This document shows, piece by piece, positions 1 through 8,025 of a DNA stretch of 42,337 nt. Position 1 is the stretch's first letter. Each line of letters starts with the position of its first letter. The stretch is taken from positions 1 to 42,337 of the forward strand of contig DJMH01000013.1 in assembly GCA_002435305.1 (NCBI GenBank), given 5' to 3'. The notes beneath the pieces are model-generated. The model ran no database searches. It had not been told where the DNA came from and saw nothing but the letters and a program-made list of their open reading frames with translations. This DNA is from Dehalococcoidia bacterium UBA6495. GTDB lineage: Bacteria; Chloroflexota; Dehalococcoidia; Lucifugimonadales; UBA826. A program made the position numbers and the translations under genes.

Positions 1-150
1 ACCAGCTTGTGCAGGAGCTGCTGCCGCTGCTGCTGCAGGTGCTACAGGCTGGGCGGGAGCTGCTGCATCTGAGGAACTGCATCCTACTAATCCCATCAAC
101 ATTAGACCGGCCAAACCGATCGCCATTATGCCAGTAACTCTTATTTTCAT
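1..150 (-). CDS. Lipoprotein, N-terminal fragment (runs off the left edge)
   Basis: The minus strand opens with an ATG at 150 preceded by a strong GGGAGGA ribosome binding site, and stays open for 50 codons to the window edge. The first 23 residues have a basic start (MKIR) and a hydrophobic core, ending in the lipobox LVGC with the lipidated Cys at residue 24. An Ala/Pro-rich tether follows. Such a signal plus tether is usual for substrate-binding proteins of ABC transporters in Chloroflexota, but the functional domain lies outside the window, so the family is unknown. It would be exported and anchored on the outer face of the cytoplasmic membrane. Confidence 0.8.
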   Translation of the reverse strand, partial: MKIRVTGIMAIGLAGLMLMGLVGCSSSDAAAPAQPVAPAAAAAAAPAQAG

Positions 151-201
151 TGAATCCTCCCTTTGAAAGGTTCTTTGGGGTTAAAAATTATCTTCTTGAA
201 A

Positions 202-1725
202 CTAGAGCGGAGCTTTATCATTTGTTTTGTATTGCCACGCTCTTATTTTTGTACTTAATAGTCTCACAACATCTTCATTGGCAGGATCATCAATGAGGTT
301 GTTCAATTCGTGAGGATCTTCCCTCAAATTGAACAGTTCACATTTATCAGTTGCGCAGAGGTTGAGTTTCCAGTCCCTGTAGACTATCGTCCTCCATGGG
401 GCTTGGTGCATCGAATTTATATCGGGGGTGCCAAGCAATCGATCCTCAATGGATCCTATACCATTCCACTCTACGAACACCTCATTATTTCTGAGATTTG
501 TTCCATCCTCTAAGACTTCTGAAACCGATTTTCCATCTAGTCCACTAGGCAAATCTACACCTAATAAATCCAACAGCGTGGGAACTAGATCGACATGACT
601 AAAGTTGCCGCTGACGACTTTTTTATCTGTGCTGATTTTAGGAGCCCTTATAATTAATGGTACCCTTGCGGATTCTTCATACATGGAACGTTTTTCGAGC
701 ATTCCATGATCTCCAGCCATTTCTCCGTGTTCACTGGTGAAAACTATCACCGTATCATCGAGAACGCCTTGTTCTTCGAGAGATTTAACAATCATTCCAA
801 CCATGTCATCAACTAGTGTGATGTTGGCCAGATATTTAGCCCTTAGTTCTCGCCAACCGTGCTCTGAGCTTATGTCATTATGCACGCCCCTTATTTGCTT
901 TTCGACATAGCCTTTATACGACCCGGATGATCCTTCAAGGAACTGCATGTTGTTCTCTGCCCTTAATCTACTTATAAGAGGGGCGTTTTCGGGTTTTTTC
1001 AGAAATGCAGGGCCCACAGGGAGTGAGGCAGGGTCGTACAAATCATTGTAAGGACCGTTGTAAGGAGAGTGAGGTTCAAAGGTACTCACGTAGAGACAGA
1101 AAGGGTTGTTTTTGTGATTTTCTATAAATTCGACTGCGTTCCTTCCCAAAAAATGTGCCATTTGGTGTTCGGCAGGCAGCTCAGATCTTTTCTCTGGACT
1201 AAAAACCTCCCAGTTATCAATGGCATTTTTGGTGACTTCTTTCGGTAAATGAGGTTGGTCGTTGGAAAGAGTAGAATCTGGTGAATAACCTTGATCGACC
1301 AGATAATTGTGCCAATCGCTTTTACTAGGTTCAGTACTAAGGCCTACAAACCGTGACATGTGATCTTCTGTAGAAATCCAATGCTTGAAGCCATGTTGGG
1401 CATTCCCGTCATCGCCCAAATGCCATTTACCAAACCACGCTGTTTCATATTCAGATGGGAGATACTCTGCGATGGTTTTCTGTTCTGGAGGCAACGGTAT
1501 AACATTGACGGTTGGTCCAGCATTATGCGGGTGAAGACCAGTGGTAATTGTACCTCTTGCCGGAGTACAAACGGGTTGTCCAACATAGGCTCGTTCCATA
1601 ATAAATGAATCTTCGCTAAGAGCGTTTAAATGAGGTGTTTTAATCCAATCATTACCATAGCAAGCCATAGTGTCATAGCGTTGCTGGTCACTGAAAATAA
1701 AAACTAGATTTTTATGTTTACTCAA
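202..1725 (-). CDS. Type I sulfatase (formylglycine-dependent, alkaline phosphatase superfamily)
   Basis: Hydrolyses sulfate esters; the substrate is not predictable. The signature C-T-P-A-R-G lies near residue 53 of the chosen start; its Cys would be converted to formylglycine by a separate maturase that is not in the window. The metal site is visible as FSDQQR near the N-terminus and TSEHGE plus GDHG around residue 330; the common form is TSDHG, so Glu replaces Asp here. The frame is open from a TTG at 1770 without a ribosome binding site. I prefer the in-frame TTG at 1725, preceded by AGGGA at six bases, which gives the typical short start MSKHKN before the first strand. There is no signal peptide, so it looks cytoplasmic. 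It ends 51 bp before the lipoprotein start on the same strand and is divergent from the Ldh2 gene. Sulfatase family certain, start moderately so. Confidence 0.93.
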   Translation of the reverse strand: MSKHKNLVFIFSDQQRYDTMACYGNDWIKTPHLNALSEDSFIMERAYVGQPVCTPARGTITTGLHPHNAGPTVNVIPLPPEQKTIAEYLPSEYETAWFGKWHLGDDGNAQHGFKHWISTEDHMSRFVGLSTEPSKSDWHNYLVDQGYSPDSTLSNDQPHLPKEVTKNAIDNWEVFSPEKRSELPAEHQMAHFLGRNAVEFIENHKNNPFCLYVSTFEPHSPYNGPYNDLYDPASLPVGPAFLKKPENAPLISRLRAENNMQFLEGSSGSYKGYVEKQIRGVHNDISSEHGWRELRAKYLANITLVDDMVGMIVKSLEEQGVLDDTVIVFTSEHGEMAGDHGMLEKRSMYEESARVPLIIRAPKISTDKKVVSGNFSHVDLVPTLLDLLGVDLPSGLDGKSVSEVLEDGTNLRNNEVFVEWNGIGSIEDRLLGTPDINSMHQAPWRTIVYRDWKLNLCATDKCELFNLREDPHELNNLIDDPANEDVVRLLSTKIRAWQYKTNDKAPL

Positions 1726-1941
1726 AATGGATCCCTGTTTCTTATTTTGTTTGCTAACAATGCCTCTCAAGAACAGAAAGTCAGAGTATAGGTTTGGTCA
1801 CGTCGGTGTCAATAATCTAGGTTAATCTATTAAGCTCATAATAAGACCTTTACTAGATAGTAGAAATAGATACAATCAATCCTAGATACTCTGGTGAGAT
1901 GCCATTAATTAATATATTGATGACGTGCTATTGATAATTTA

Positions 1942-1972
1942 AGCTTTGCTTGTTAAGCCTTAAAGCTGGGAG
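1942..1972 (+). promoter_or_regulatory. Hairpin abutting the ribosome binding site of the Ldh2 gene
   Basis: AGCTTT (1942-1947) pairs with AAAGCT (1962-1967), and GCTT (1948-1951) pairs with AAGC (1955-1958) around a GTT loop, with a three-base bulge on the right arm. The Shine-Dalgarno GGGAG (1968-1972) follows directly and the GTG start is at 1979. Stacking next to the ribosome site could tune initiation. The rest of 1771-1941 is AT-rich divergent spacer in which I see no convincing full promoter. Confidence 0.3.
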
Positions 1973-1978
1973 TTTACC

Positions 1979-3055
1979 GTGCTTGAAAGATTTCATGTTC
2001 CAGAAGATATAGCTGTGCGAGTGCCTCAACAAAATATGAGGGCTGCTGTCGAAGATATTTTTTTAAAAATGAGGATGCCTGCGAGCGATGCTGCACAAGC
2101 AGCAGATGTATTGATGTACGCAGACATAAGGGGTGTGGAATCACATGGAGTCAGCAACATGATGAAGAGTTATGTAGCAGGTTTCCAGGAAGGCCGTATC
2201 AACCCTACGCCAAATTGGAAGATAGTTAGGGAGGCCTTAGCGGTTTGCACAATCGATAGTGACCAAGGCCACGGTCTTGTGATGGGCCCTTCTGCTATGA
2301 ATATAGCAATTGAAAGAGCGGAAAAGTATGGGATTGGCTCAGTGTCAGTCACTAATGGTGCTCACTTTGGGGCGGCCGGATATCATGCAGCCATGGCCCT
2401 CGAGCACAACATGATAGGTATAGCAATGACCACAGGAGGTGTGTCGGTGTTGCCTACCAATGGCTCAGAGAGGTTAGTTGGGTTAAATCCTTTGGCAATT
2501 GCGGCCCCTACCCGTTTAGAGCCTCCTTTTATATTCGATGCCTCGATGAGTTCAGTTGCAGGTAATAAAATCACCCTCGCTAAGAGGTTAGGAGTGGATG
2601 CTCTCCCTGGATGGATTGCTGATTCAGATGGTTCGCCAATAATGGACGAGAGGCAAGTACCAGAGGATTTTAAGATACTCCCACTAGGCGGGACTCGTGA
2701 GCTAGGCTCCCATAAGGGGTACAGCCTCGCAGTGATGATAGAAATACTTTCAGGAGTTTTATCTGGTGGTGGTGCTGGGCCGAATAGAAGAGCGGGCGCT
2801 TCACATCATTTCCTTGCGTACAAGATTGACGCTTTTGTTGATGTGGATATGTTCAAAGATGATTTGGATCAATATATGAAAACCCTCAGGGAATCGGAAC
2901 CAGCTCCAGGACATGATAGCGTCACATATGCGGGTTTGCCTGAGCATGAGGAAGAGAAGGAAAGATTGGAAAATGGTATCCCTTACCATCCTGAGGTGAT
3001 TGAATGGTTTACTGATATCGCAGCAGAATTGCAATTACCCGACAGATTCAATTAA
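1979..3055 (+). CDS. Ldh2/MDH2-family NAD(P)-dependent dehydrogenase
   Basis: This 358-residue protein belongs to the malate/L-lactate/ureidoglycolate dehydrogenase family, which oxidises 2-hydroxy acids or reduces 2-keto acids or cyclic imines with NAD(P)H and is unrelated to classical lactate dehydrogenase. Visible family marks are RGVESHG with its catalytic-type His at residue 56, GAHFGAAGY with His129, the DASMSSVAGNKI segment and the GSHKGYSLA stretch near residue 245. GTG start with GGGAG seven bases upstream. It stands alone on the plus strand, divergent from the sulfatase, and overlaps the next convergent gene by four bases at its stop. The substrate cannot be read from sequence; a sugar-acid or 2-hydroxy acid is plausible given the catabolic neighbours. 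Confidence 0.9.
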   Translation: MLERFHVPEDIAVRVPQQNMRAAVEDIFLKMRMPASDAAQAADVLMYADIRGVESHGVSNMMKSYVAGFQEGRINPTPNWKIVREALAVCTIDSDQGHGLVMGPSAMNIAIERAEKYGIGSVSVTNGAHFGAAGYHAAMALEHNMIGIAMTTGGVSVLPTNGSERLVGLNPLAIAAPTRLEPPFIFDASMSSVAGNKITLAKRLGVDALPGWIADSDGSPIMDERQVPEDFKILPLGGTRELGSHKGYSLAVMIEILSGVLSGGGAGPNRRAGASHHFLAYKIDAFVDVDMFKDDLDQYMKTLRESEPAPGHDSVTYAGLPEHEEEKERLENGIPYHPEVIEWFTDIAAELQLPDRFN

Positions 3056-3546
3056 CTACTGTTTTGACCGTTTTTTTGTAATCTGGCTTTTATGTTTCCG
3101 TAAAGGTAGAAACTAGTCGGTATGGCAAATGCAATTGCAGAGAGGAATGCCACTGCGCTGCTAAACAGGAAAGCCGTGGCGACAAAAATAATCATAGTCA
3201 CTGAAGCAGCAGCAGATAAAAGGACTAGTGTTTTGAGGTTTTTGATTTCAGAGAGACCTTGCCGGAAAGGTTTGTATTCACCTACCACTATCTGAATAAC
3301 CCTAGTGGTTAGTCCCTTTCGACTTAATTTCGCTGCCCCTGCCACTTCGAAATCCAAAGAAATTTCTCTCAGCCTGTACTCCTCCAACCCTGCTAATAAG
3401 GAGGCGATTTCAGTTTTAGTACTGCCTGAGGCTGCCAGTTTGATGATTTTGTCATCATGAGTTCCGACGTTTGGTAGACCTTGGATATTTAGAGCATCGT
3501 GCAACTCAGTTGAGTTGAATCTAGAAATAAAATCTTCTAATGTCAT
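3052..3546 (-). CDS. Hypothetical membrane protein with SAP-like N-terminus
   Basis: A 164-residue protein of unrecognised family. Residues about 10-40 read like a SAP-type helix-turn-helix: ELHDALNIQGLP, then a short turn and a Leu/Ile-rich helix, followed by a second helical repeat. Residues about 105-152 form two closely spaced hydrophobic segments, then a basic C-terminal tail (KARLQKNGQ). This predicts a cytoplasmic N-terminal domain held on the membrane by a hairpin of two helices. Its stop overlaps the stop of the Ldh2 gene by four bases and it is divergent from the SDR gene at 3594. No function is assigned. Confidence 0.6.
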   Translation of the reverse strand: MTLEDFISRFNSTELHDALNIQGLPNVGTHDDKIIKLAASGSTKTEIASLLAGLEEYRLREISLDFEVAGAAKLSRKGLTTRVIQIVVGEYKPFRQGLSEIKNLKTLVLLSAAASVTMIIFVATAFLFSSAVAFLSAIAFAIPTSFYLYGNIKARLQKNGQNSS

Positions 3547-3593
3547 AATTGAACAAATTCCGAACGTTTAGGATCTAAAAGGCAGGTTTCATC

Positions 3594-4379
3594 ATGTCGA
3601 CGAATTCAGGTAGGTTAAAGGGAAAAGTGGCTATTGTCACTGGTTCAGGCTCGCGCGGTGATGTGTTGGGGAATGGTCAGGCGACAGCAATTTTATTTGC
3701 TAGGGAAGGTGCCAAAGTAATGCTGGTGGATTCTAGCCAGGAAAATCTGGGTAGAACCCGGCAAAGCATTGAATCTGAGGAAGGTGAATGCATAACCTAT
3801 GTGGGCGATGTGACAAAGGCGGTGACCTGCCAAGAGGTAGTGGAAAAAACCATAAACACATATGGGAGGTTAGACATCCTTCATAATAATGTAGGGATAG
3901 GGGGTTCTGGCACTGTCGTTGAGGTATCGGAAGAGGATTGGGATAGGGTTTTGGAGGTCAATATTAAATCTATGATGTTAATGGGTAAGTACAGCGTGCC
4001 TGAAATGGTGATAAGAGGCGGTGGGGCCATTATTAATATTTCGTCAATATCGGCTATCAGACCTCGGGGACTAACTCCCTACACAGTTTCAAAAAGTGGG
4101 GTAATTGCTCTTACCAAAGCAATGGCAGTTGATCACGCTGGGGATGGTATTCGGGTTAATTGCATTTTGCCGGGTCCCATATATTCGTCAATGACTGCCC
4201 CAAATATGACACCGGAAAAAAGACAGATTCGACAAAACGCCTCTCCTTTAAAACAAGAGGGAACTCCTTGGGATGTAGGGTGGGCTGCCGTTTATCTAGC
4301 TAGTGATGAGTCCAAATGGGTTACTGGTGTTTCACTCAACGTAGATGGGGGTGTGACCTTGGGAAGCCCATCACGATGA
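3594..4379 (+). CDS. SDR-family oxidoreductase with extended glycine motif
   Basis: Classical short-chain dehydrogenase of 261 residues, predicted to oxidise or reduce a carbonyl/alcohol with NAD(P). Seen directly: the cofactor motif near residues 16-29 (TGSGSRGDVLGNGQ), HNNVG near 97-101, and the catalytic set Ser150, Tyr163, Lys167 (YTVSK). The glycine motif carries about four extra residues compared with TGxxxGIG, a pattern I recall in a subgroup of SDRs that read G-x-G-I-G-N-G-K. ATG start with AGGCAGG upstream. It heads a plus-strand run that continues with two small barrel proteins, a methyltransferase-like protein and a flavin monooxygenase, so it may act on the same compound. Substrate unknown. 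Confidence 0.9.
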   Translation: MSTNSGRLKGKVAIVTGSGSRGDVLGNGQATAILFAREGAKVMLVDSSQENLGRTRQSIESEEGECITYVGDVTKAVTCQEVVEKTINTYGRLDILHNNVGIGGSGTVVEVSEEDWDRVLEVNIKSMMLMGKYSVPEMVIRGGGAIINISSISAIRPRGLTPYTVSKSGVIALTKAMAVDHAGDGIRVNCILPGPIYSSMTAPNMTPEKRQIRQNASPLKQEGTPWDVGWAAVYLASDESKWVTGVSLNVDGGVTLGSPSR

Positions 4380-4563
4380 TCCATCGGTTGCGAGGTTGAG
4401 ATTTTCGGTAATTGGCTGTATTTCAGTATGTCAATCAAAAAAATGCTAATATGAAAACGCCTACTGGTTTGATGTTCCAGTTATGAGGTTGTTAGCCAGC
4501 AGGCAATTCTGAGGAAACATGCTGAATAGGCTTGGCATAGAAATCACATTAGGAGTATCGACA

Positions 4564-4890
4564 ATGGCAAAGTATTTAATAACAGGTTCATACACCGCTG
4601 AAGCTTGGGCAGCTCAGATAGCTGATCCGAAAAACAGGATCGAAGTCGTTCGGCCAGCTTTTGAAAAAATGGGAGGATCCATCGAGTCCGCTTATCTTTC
4701 GTTTGGAGCTGGTGATTTGGTAATCATCGCCGAGATGCCGGATAACATCAGTGCAGCAGCCTTATCCATGGCAGTTTCGGCTGGCGGCGGTGTGGCCAAC
4801 TTGCAGACCACACCACTTATATCGGTTGAGGACGCTGTAGCAGCTATGAAAAAGGCGGCTGAAATAACATATGCTCCTCCCGGGAGTTAA
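4564..4890 (+). CDS. GYD-domain protein
   Basis: Small 108-residue protein matching the GYD domain pattern: MAKYLITGSYT at the start, a helix with R-x-E-V-V-R-P-A-F-E-K, GGSIESAYLSFG, then DLVIIAEMPD. These are dimeric alpha/beta-barrel (ferredoxin-like) proteins with no settled biochemical role. I place the start at the ATG at 4564, preceded by AGGAG at eight bases; the frame is open upstream to 4519 but that extension has no ribosome site and no similarity to the domain. A strong terminator follows. The adjacent ABM-like gene has the same general fold, so the two could form related small dimers. Confidence 0.85.
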   Translation: MAKYLITGSYTAEAWAAQIADPKNRIEVVRPAFEKMGGSIESAYLSFGAGDLVIIAEMPDNISAAALSMAVSAGGGVANLQTTPLISVEDAVAAMKKAAEITYAPPGS

Positions 4891-4912
4891 ATAGGCAGTA
4901 TAAGGGAATTTT

Positions 4913-4950
4913 AATACCTCTTATGTTTAGTGAATATAAGAGGTATTTTT
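4913..4950 (+). terminator. Rho-independent terminator after the GYD gene
   Basis: A perfect 12-bp stem, AATACCTCTTAT (4913-4924) with ATAAGAGGTATT (4936-4947), encloses an 11-nt loop and runs into a T tract ending at 4950. It would end the SDR/GYD transcript before the ABM-like gene. Confidence 0.85.
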
Positions 4951-5003
4951 ATTGAAAATATAGCTTCGATGGCGCCTTGATCAATAAAATATGGAGTGTG
5001 TTT

Positions 5004-5291
5004 ATGTATGGAACGATATTTAACCTAGAGGTCAAAGAAGGCTGTGAACAAGAATTGATAGCTAGTTTGGATAAGCTAGAAAACCCTCCCGGGGCCGTGG
5101 CCTTTTTCTTGATGAAACCAGATAAAATGAGATCCGATTTAGTGGGTGTAGCGGTGTTCGAAAGCAGGGAGGCTTATGTTAAAAACGCTAATAGGCCCGA
5201 GCAACATGAAAATTTCACTAATATGATGCAGTACCTTGTCTCTGAACCAGCGTGGAATGATGGGGAATATTTGATAGGAAAGATCTCGTAA
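5004..5291 (+). CDS. ABM-like dimeric alpha/beta-barrel protein
   Basis: A 95-residue protein resembling the antibiotic-biosynthesis-monooxygenase (ABM) superfamily: MYGTIFNLEVKEG as the first strand, PPGAVAFFLMKPD, a VGVAVFESREAY strand-helix element and the PEQHENF helix. Members are small dimers, some cofactor-free oxygenases, many of unknown function. Start set at the ATG at 5004, seven bases after GGAG; the frame is open upstream to a TTG at 4977 but that has no ribosome site. It lies after a terminator and before the methyltransferase-like gene, 36 bp away. A specific reaction cannot be assigned. Confidence 0.8.
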   Translation: MYGTIFNLEVKEGCEQELIASLDKLENPPGAVAFFLMKPDKMRSDLVGVAVFESREAYVKNANRPEQHENFTNMMQYLVSEPAWNDGEYLIGKIS

Positions 5292-5327
5292 AGGCTAGGC
5301 CTTAATTCATAACATTTTTGAGAATAT

Positions 5328-5948
5328 ATGGAATATCCAGAAAGTTCATTCAATCGAGAAGATGAATCGGACGATGCCTTGTTCTATTCGGAGGCTAGGT
5401 TGGTAGTTCACATTGATGCTGCCGCCATCACTCAATTAAAAAAATACCTTTTCGACCAGTTGCCTGAAGGATGCACGTTGCTTGACCTAATGAGTAGTTG
5501 GCGTTCTCATATTCCCGATGGACTCGCTACGCACGAAGTATATGGGTTGGGATTGAATGGAGAAGAAATGTCCAACAATCCTCAGCTAGATCACTGGGTT
5601 ATCAAAGATATAAACAAGGACCCAAATTTGCCCTATGAAGACAGTAAATTCGACGCGGCCATGGTTATTGTTTCCATCCAATATTTGACGGACCCGATTT
5701 CTGTATTCAATGAACTGAACAGAGTTTTGAAAAAAGATTGTAAATTTCATGTGATCTACTCAAACCGTATGTTTCCCACAAAGGCAACAAAAATCTGGAA
5801 GATATTTGATAATTTCGAAAGGGCTAGGTTGATTGGGAGCTATTTTGACAGTTCAGGTTCATGGAGTGTCCCCAACGCAGTAGATCTTACCCCCGTTGGG
5901 GATGTTGCCTCTGATCCCCTGTTTGTTGTTTCTGCGAAAAAGAAATAA
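5328..5948 (+). CDS. Class I SAM-dependent methyltransferase-like protein
   Basis: 206 residues with a methyltransferase-type core. The segment LLDLMSSWRSHIP takes the place of the usual glycine-rich VLDLGCGxG loop, followed by VYGLGLNGEEM, the acidic FDAAMVIVSIQYLTDP strand and a LNRVLKK helix as in Methyltransf_11 proteins. The DLMSSW form is a recognisable subgroup in bacteria and plastids in which the Gly-x-Gly loop is lost, so SAM binding may differ. ATG start with a weak GAGAA. It lies 69 bp upstream of the flavin monooxygenase on the same strand. The methyl acceptor is unknown. Confidence 0.75.
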   Translation: MEYPESSFNREDESDDALFYSEARLVVHIDAAAITQLKKYLFDQLPEGCTLLDLMSSWRSHIPDGLATHEVYGLGLNGEEMSNNPQLDHWVIKDINKDPNLPYEDSKFDAAMVIVSIQYLTDPISVFNELNRVLKKDCKFHVIYSNRMFPTKATKIWKIFDNFERARLIGSYFDSSGSWSVPNAVDLTPVGDVASDPLFVVSAKKK

Positions 5949-5985
5949 ATAATGCGGAGCTTAGTATTCTCGTCGCTTTATTGGG

Positions 5986-5991
5986 TATAAT
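5986..5991 (+). promoter_or_regulatory. Candidate -10 element for the flavin monooxygenase gene
   Basis: A consensus TATAAT lies 27 bases before the start codon, in the gap after the methyltransferase-like gene. No good -35 element sits 16-18 bases upstream, so this is only a partial match. Confidence 0.35.
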
Positions 5992-6017
5992 TTTGGCAAT
6001 TAAGTCTAAGAAGTAAC

Positions 6018-7667
6018 TTGCAAGGCTGGTCAAAATTGACTTCACTGAAACTTGAATCCGACCTTATAAATAACAGTACTGTTGTATATGATGTGATAGT
6101 GGTGGGCGCAGGATTTGCTGGCATGTATATGCTGCACGAGCTAAGGAAAACAGGTCTAAATGTACTTGTTTTGGAAGAGGCGACAGGAGTTGGCGGTACC
6201 TGGTATTGGAACAGATATCCAGGCGCGAGATGTGATGTGGAGAGCATGGAATATTCGTATTCTTTTTCTGAAGAATTGCAACAAGAATGGAATTGGCGCC
6301 ATAGATTCTCCACCCAGCCTGAAATATTGGAATATGCTAACCATGTAGCAGATAGGTTTGATTTGCGGAGATATATCAAATTCCAAACCAGGGTGAGCTC
6401 AGTTAGATATGACCAGAACAAACAACAATGGTTATTGAAATCCTCTATGAAGGAAGAATTTCAAAGTAGATTTTGCGTGATGGCTACAGGGACTCTGTCA
6501 TCGGTGAATGAACCAAAATTTAATGGAATCAAAGATTATCAGGGTGACTGGTATATAACTGGCAGATGGCCTCATAGTGGAGTAGATTTTTCGGGTAAAA
6601 CTGTTGGTATCATAGGAACTGGCTCCTCCGCAGTGCAAGCAATACCAGTAATAGCCAAGGAAGCCAAACATTTAACCGTTTTCCAAAGGACTGCTAACTA
6701 TTCCATTCCTGCGAAGAATCGATCTTTGATTAACAGTGAAGTGGAAGGTGTAAAAAGCAGGTATTCTGAAATAAGAACAGAGGCAAGATCAAATCGCGCT
6801 GGAATAGCATTTTTGAAGGCTGGGATCGATTCGGCTCTATCAGTTTCGGAAACAACCAGAACTCAAGAATACCAGAGGAGATGGGACGAAGGGGGGACAG
6901 GTTTTACAGCTGCTTATTCTGATATTGGGACTAGCGATAAGGCTAATTTCACGGCGGCGGAATTTGTTAGAAATAAAATACGGGAAACAGTTCAAAATAC
7001 TGAAACTGCAGAACTGCTTGCCCCGACAAATACCATTGGCTGCAAACGGCTATGTGCTGATACTGATTATTATGAAACTTATAACCGTGCCAACGTGACT
7101 CTCCTTGATGTCAATTCTGATCCCATCCAAGGCCTGGTGGAAGAAGGCATTCAAACAGAAAAGAATATTTATGCATTCGACATCATAGTTTTTGCTATCG
7201 GGTTTGATGCTATGACTGGAGCTCTACTGTCGATGAATATAACCGGAAAAGATGGATGCAATCTGAAAGAAATTTGGTCAGAAGGACCAAAAAGCTATCT
7301 TGGATTAAGCATGTTTGGATTCCCAAATATGTTCACTATAACGGGGCCTGGTAGCCCTTCTGTCCTCTCCAACATGATGACTTCAATTGAGCAGCATGTG
7401 GAATGGATAAGAGACTGTATAAATTATATGGAACTAGGTGGCCACTCTGAAATCGAAGCAGAGTTAGCTGCTGAAGAATATTGGACTAACCAAGTGGAGG
7501 AAATTGCCCGAAATACTTTGAGATATACTTGTAATTCATGGTATGTGGGCGCCAATATACCTGGCAAAAAACGAATCTTCATGCCGTACGCTGGGGGCAT
7601 ACCACCATATCGGGAGTACTGTGATGAGGTAGCACAAAACGGCTATGATGGATTTAAAATCTCATAG
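6018..7667 (+). CDS. Flavin-containing monooxygenase, Baeyer-Villiger-like, with altered fingerprint
   Basis: 549 residues with the architecture of type I Baeyer-Villiger monooxygenases such as phenylacetone monooxygenase: an FAD dinucleotide motif VVGAGFAG near residue 30, then GGTWYWNRYPG, the NADPH motif GIIGTGSSAVQ near 200, FQRTANY, KRLCADTDYYETYNR, and FAIGFDAMTG near the end. The BVMO fingerprint FxGxxxHxxxW reads Y174-x-G-x3-Ile180-x3-W184, so the conserved His is Ile. Loss of that His is known to cripple model BVMOs, so the enzyme may be a hydroxylase or heteroatom oxidase, or use another route. The start is a TTG at 6018 without a clear ribosome site, so the first ~15 residues are uncertain. 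FMO paralogues are a hallmark of SAR202. Confidence 0.93.
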   Translation: MQGWSKLTSLKLESDLINNSTVVYDVIVVGAGFAGMYMLHELRKTGLNVLVLEEATGVGGTWYWNRYPGARCDVESMEYSYSFSEELQQEWNWRHRFSTQPEILEYANHVADRFDLRRYIKFQTRVSSVRYDQNKQQWLLKSSMKEEFQSRFCVMATGTLSSVNEPKFNGIKDYQGDWYITGRWPHSGVDFSGKTVGIIGTGSSAVQAIPVIAKEAKHLTVFQRTANYSIPAKNRSLINSEVEGVKSRYSEIRTEARSNRAGIAFLKAGIDSALSVSETTRTQEYQRRWDEGGTGFTAAYSDIGTSDKANFTAAEFVRNKIRETVQNTETAELLAPTNTIGCKRLCADTDYYETYNRANVTLLDVNSDPIQGLVEEGIQTEKNIYAFDIIVFAIGFDAMTGALLSMNITGKDGCNLKEIWSEGPKSYLGLSMFGFPNMFTITGPGSPSVLSNMMTSIEQHVEWIRDCINYMELGGHSEIEAELAAEEYWTNQVEEIARNTLRYTCNSWYVGANIPGKKRIFMPYAGGIPPYREYCDEVAQNGYDGFKIS

Positions 7668-7679
7668 GAACAAAGAAAA

Positions 7680-8012
7680 GTGACCTTCTCACTTGCAATA
7701 AATTTAGCCTTTAGAAGATGGTCAGATTTTAGAGGTCGGTCGACTAGAGGCGAGATATGGTTTTTCATTTTATTTGAAACGATTTGCGGTTTGCCTTTAT
7801 TTATTGTTGACGCTGTTTTATTTAGTTCCCTACCCTTTTATCCTCTGACTACGATGTTTTGGATTGTGATGCTATGCCCTACTTTTTCAATAAGTGTAAG
7901 GCGTCTTCATGATCAAAACAAAAGATGGTGGTGGTTGCTTTTATGGCTAATACCTGTTGTTGGGTGGGCTACCATGATAAAAATTTATTGCAGCCCCACT
8001 TCAGCATATTGA
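7680..8012 (+). CDS. DUF805 family membrane protein
   Basis: 110-residue integral membrane protein with the DUF805 layout: an amphipathic start with RWSDFRGRSTRGEIWFF, a first pair of hydrophobic segments (about residues 28-75), the conserved SVRRLHDQNKRWWW, and a last hydrophobic segment (about 85-105) ending in CSPT. The family is widespread and uncharacterised. GTG start 13 bp after the monooxygenase stop suggests co-transcription, though the ribosome site is weak. Its stop is 13 bp from the stop of the convergent lactonase-type gene. Confidence 0.85.
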   Translation: MTFSLAINLAFRRWSDFRGRSTRGEIWFFILFETICGLPLFIVDAVLFSSLPFYPLTTMFWIVMLCPTFSISVRRLHDQNKRWWWLLLWLIPVVGWATMIKIYCSPTSAY

Positions 8013-8025
8013 TAAAACCACTAGG

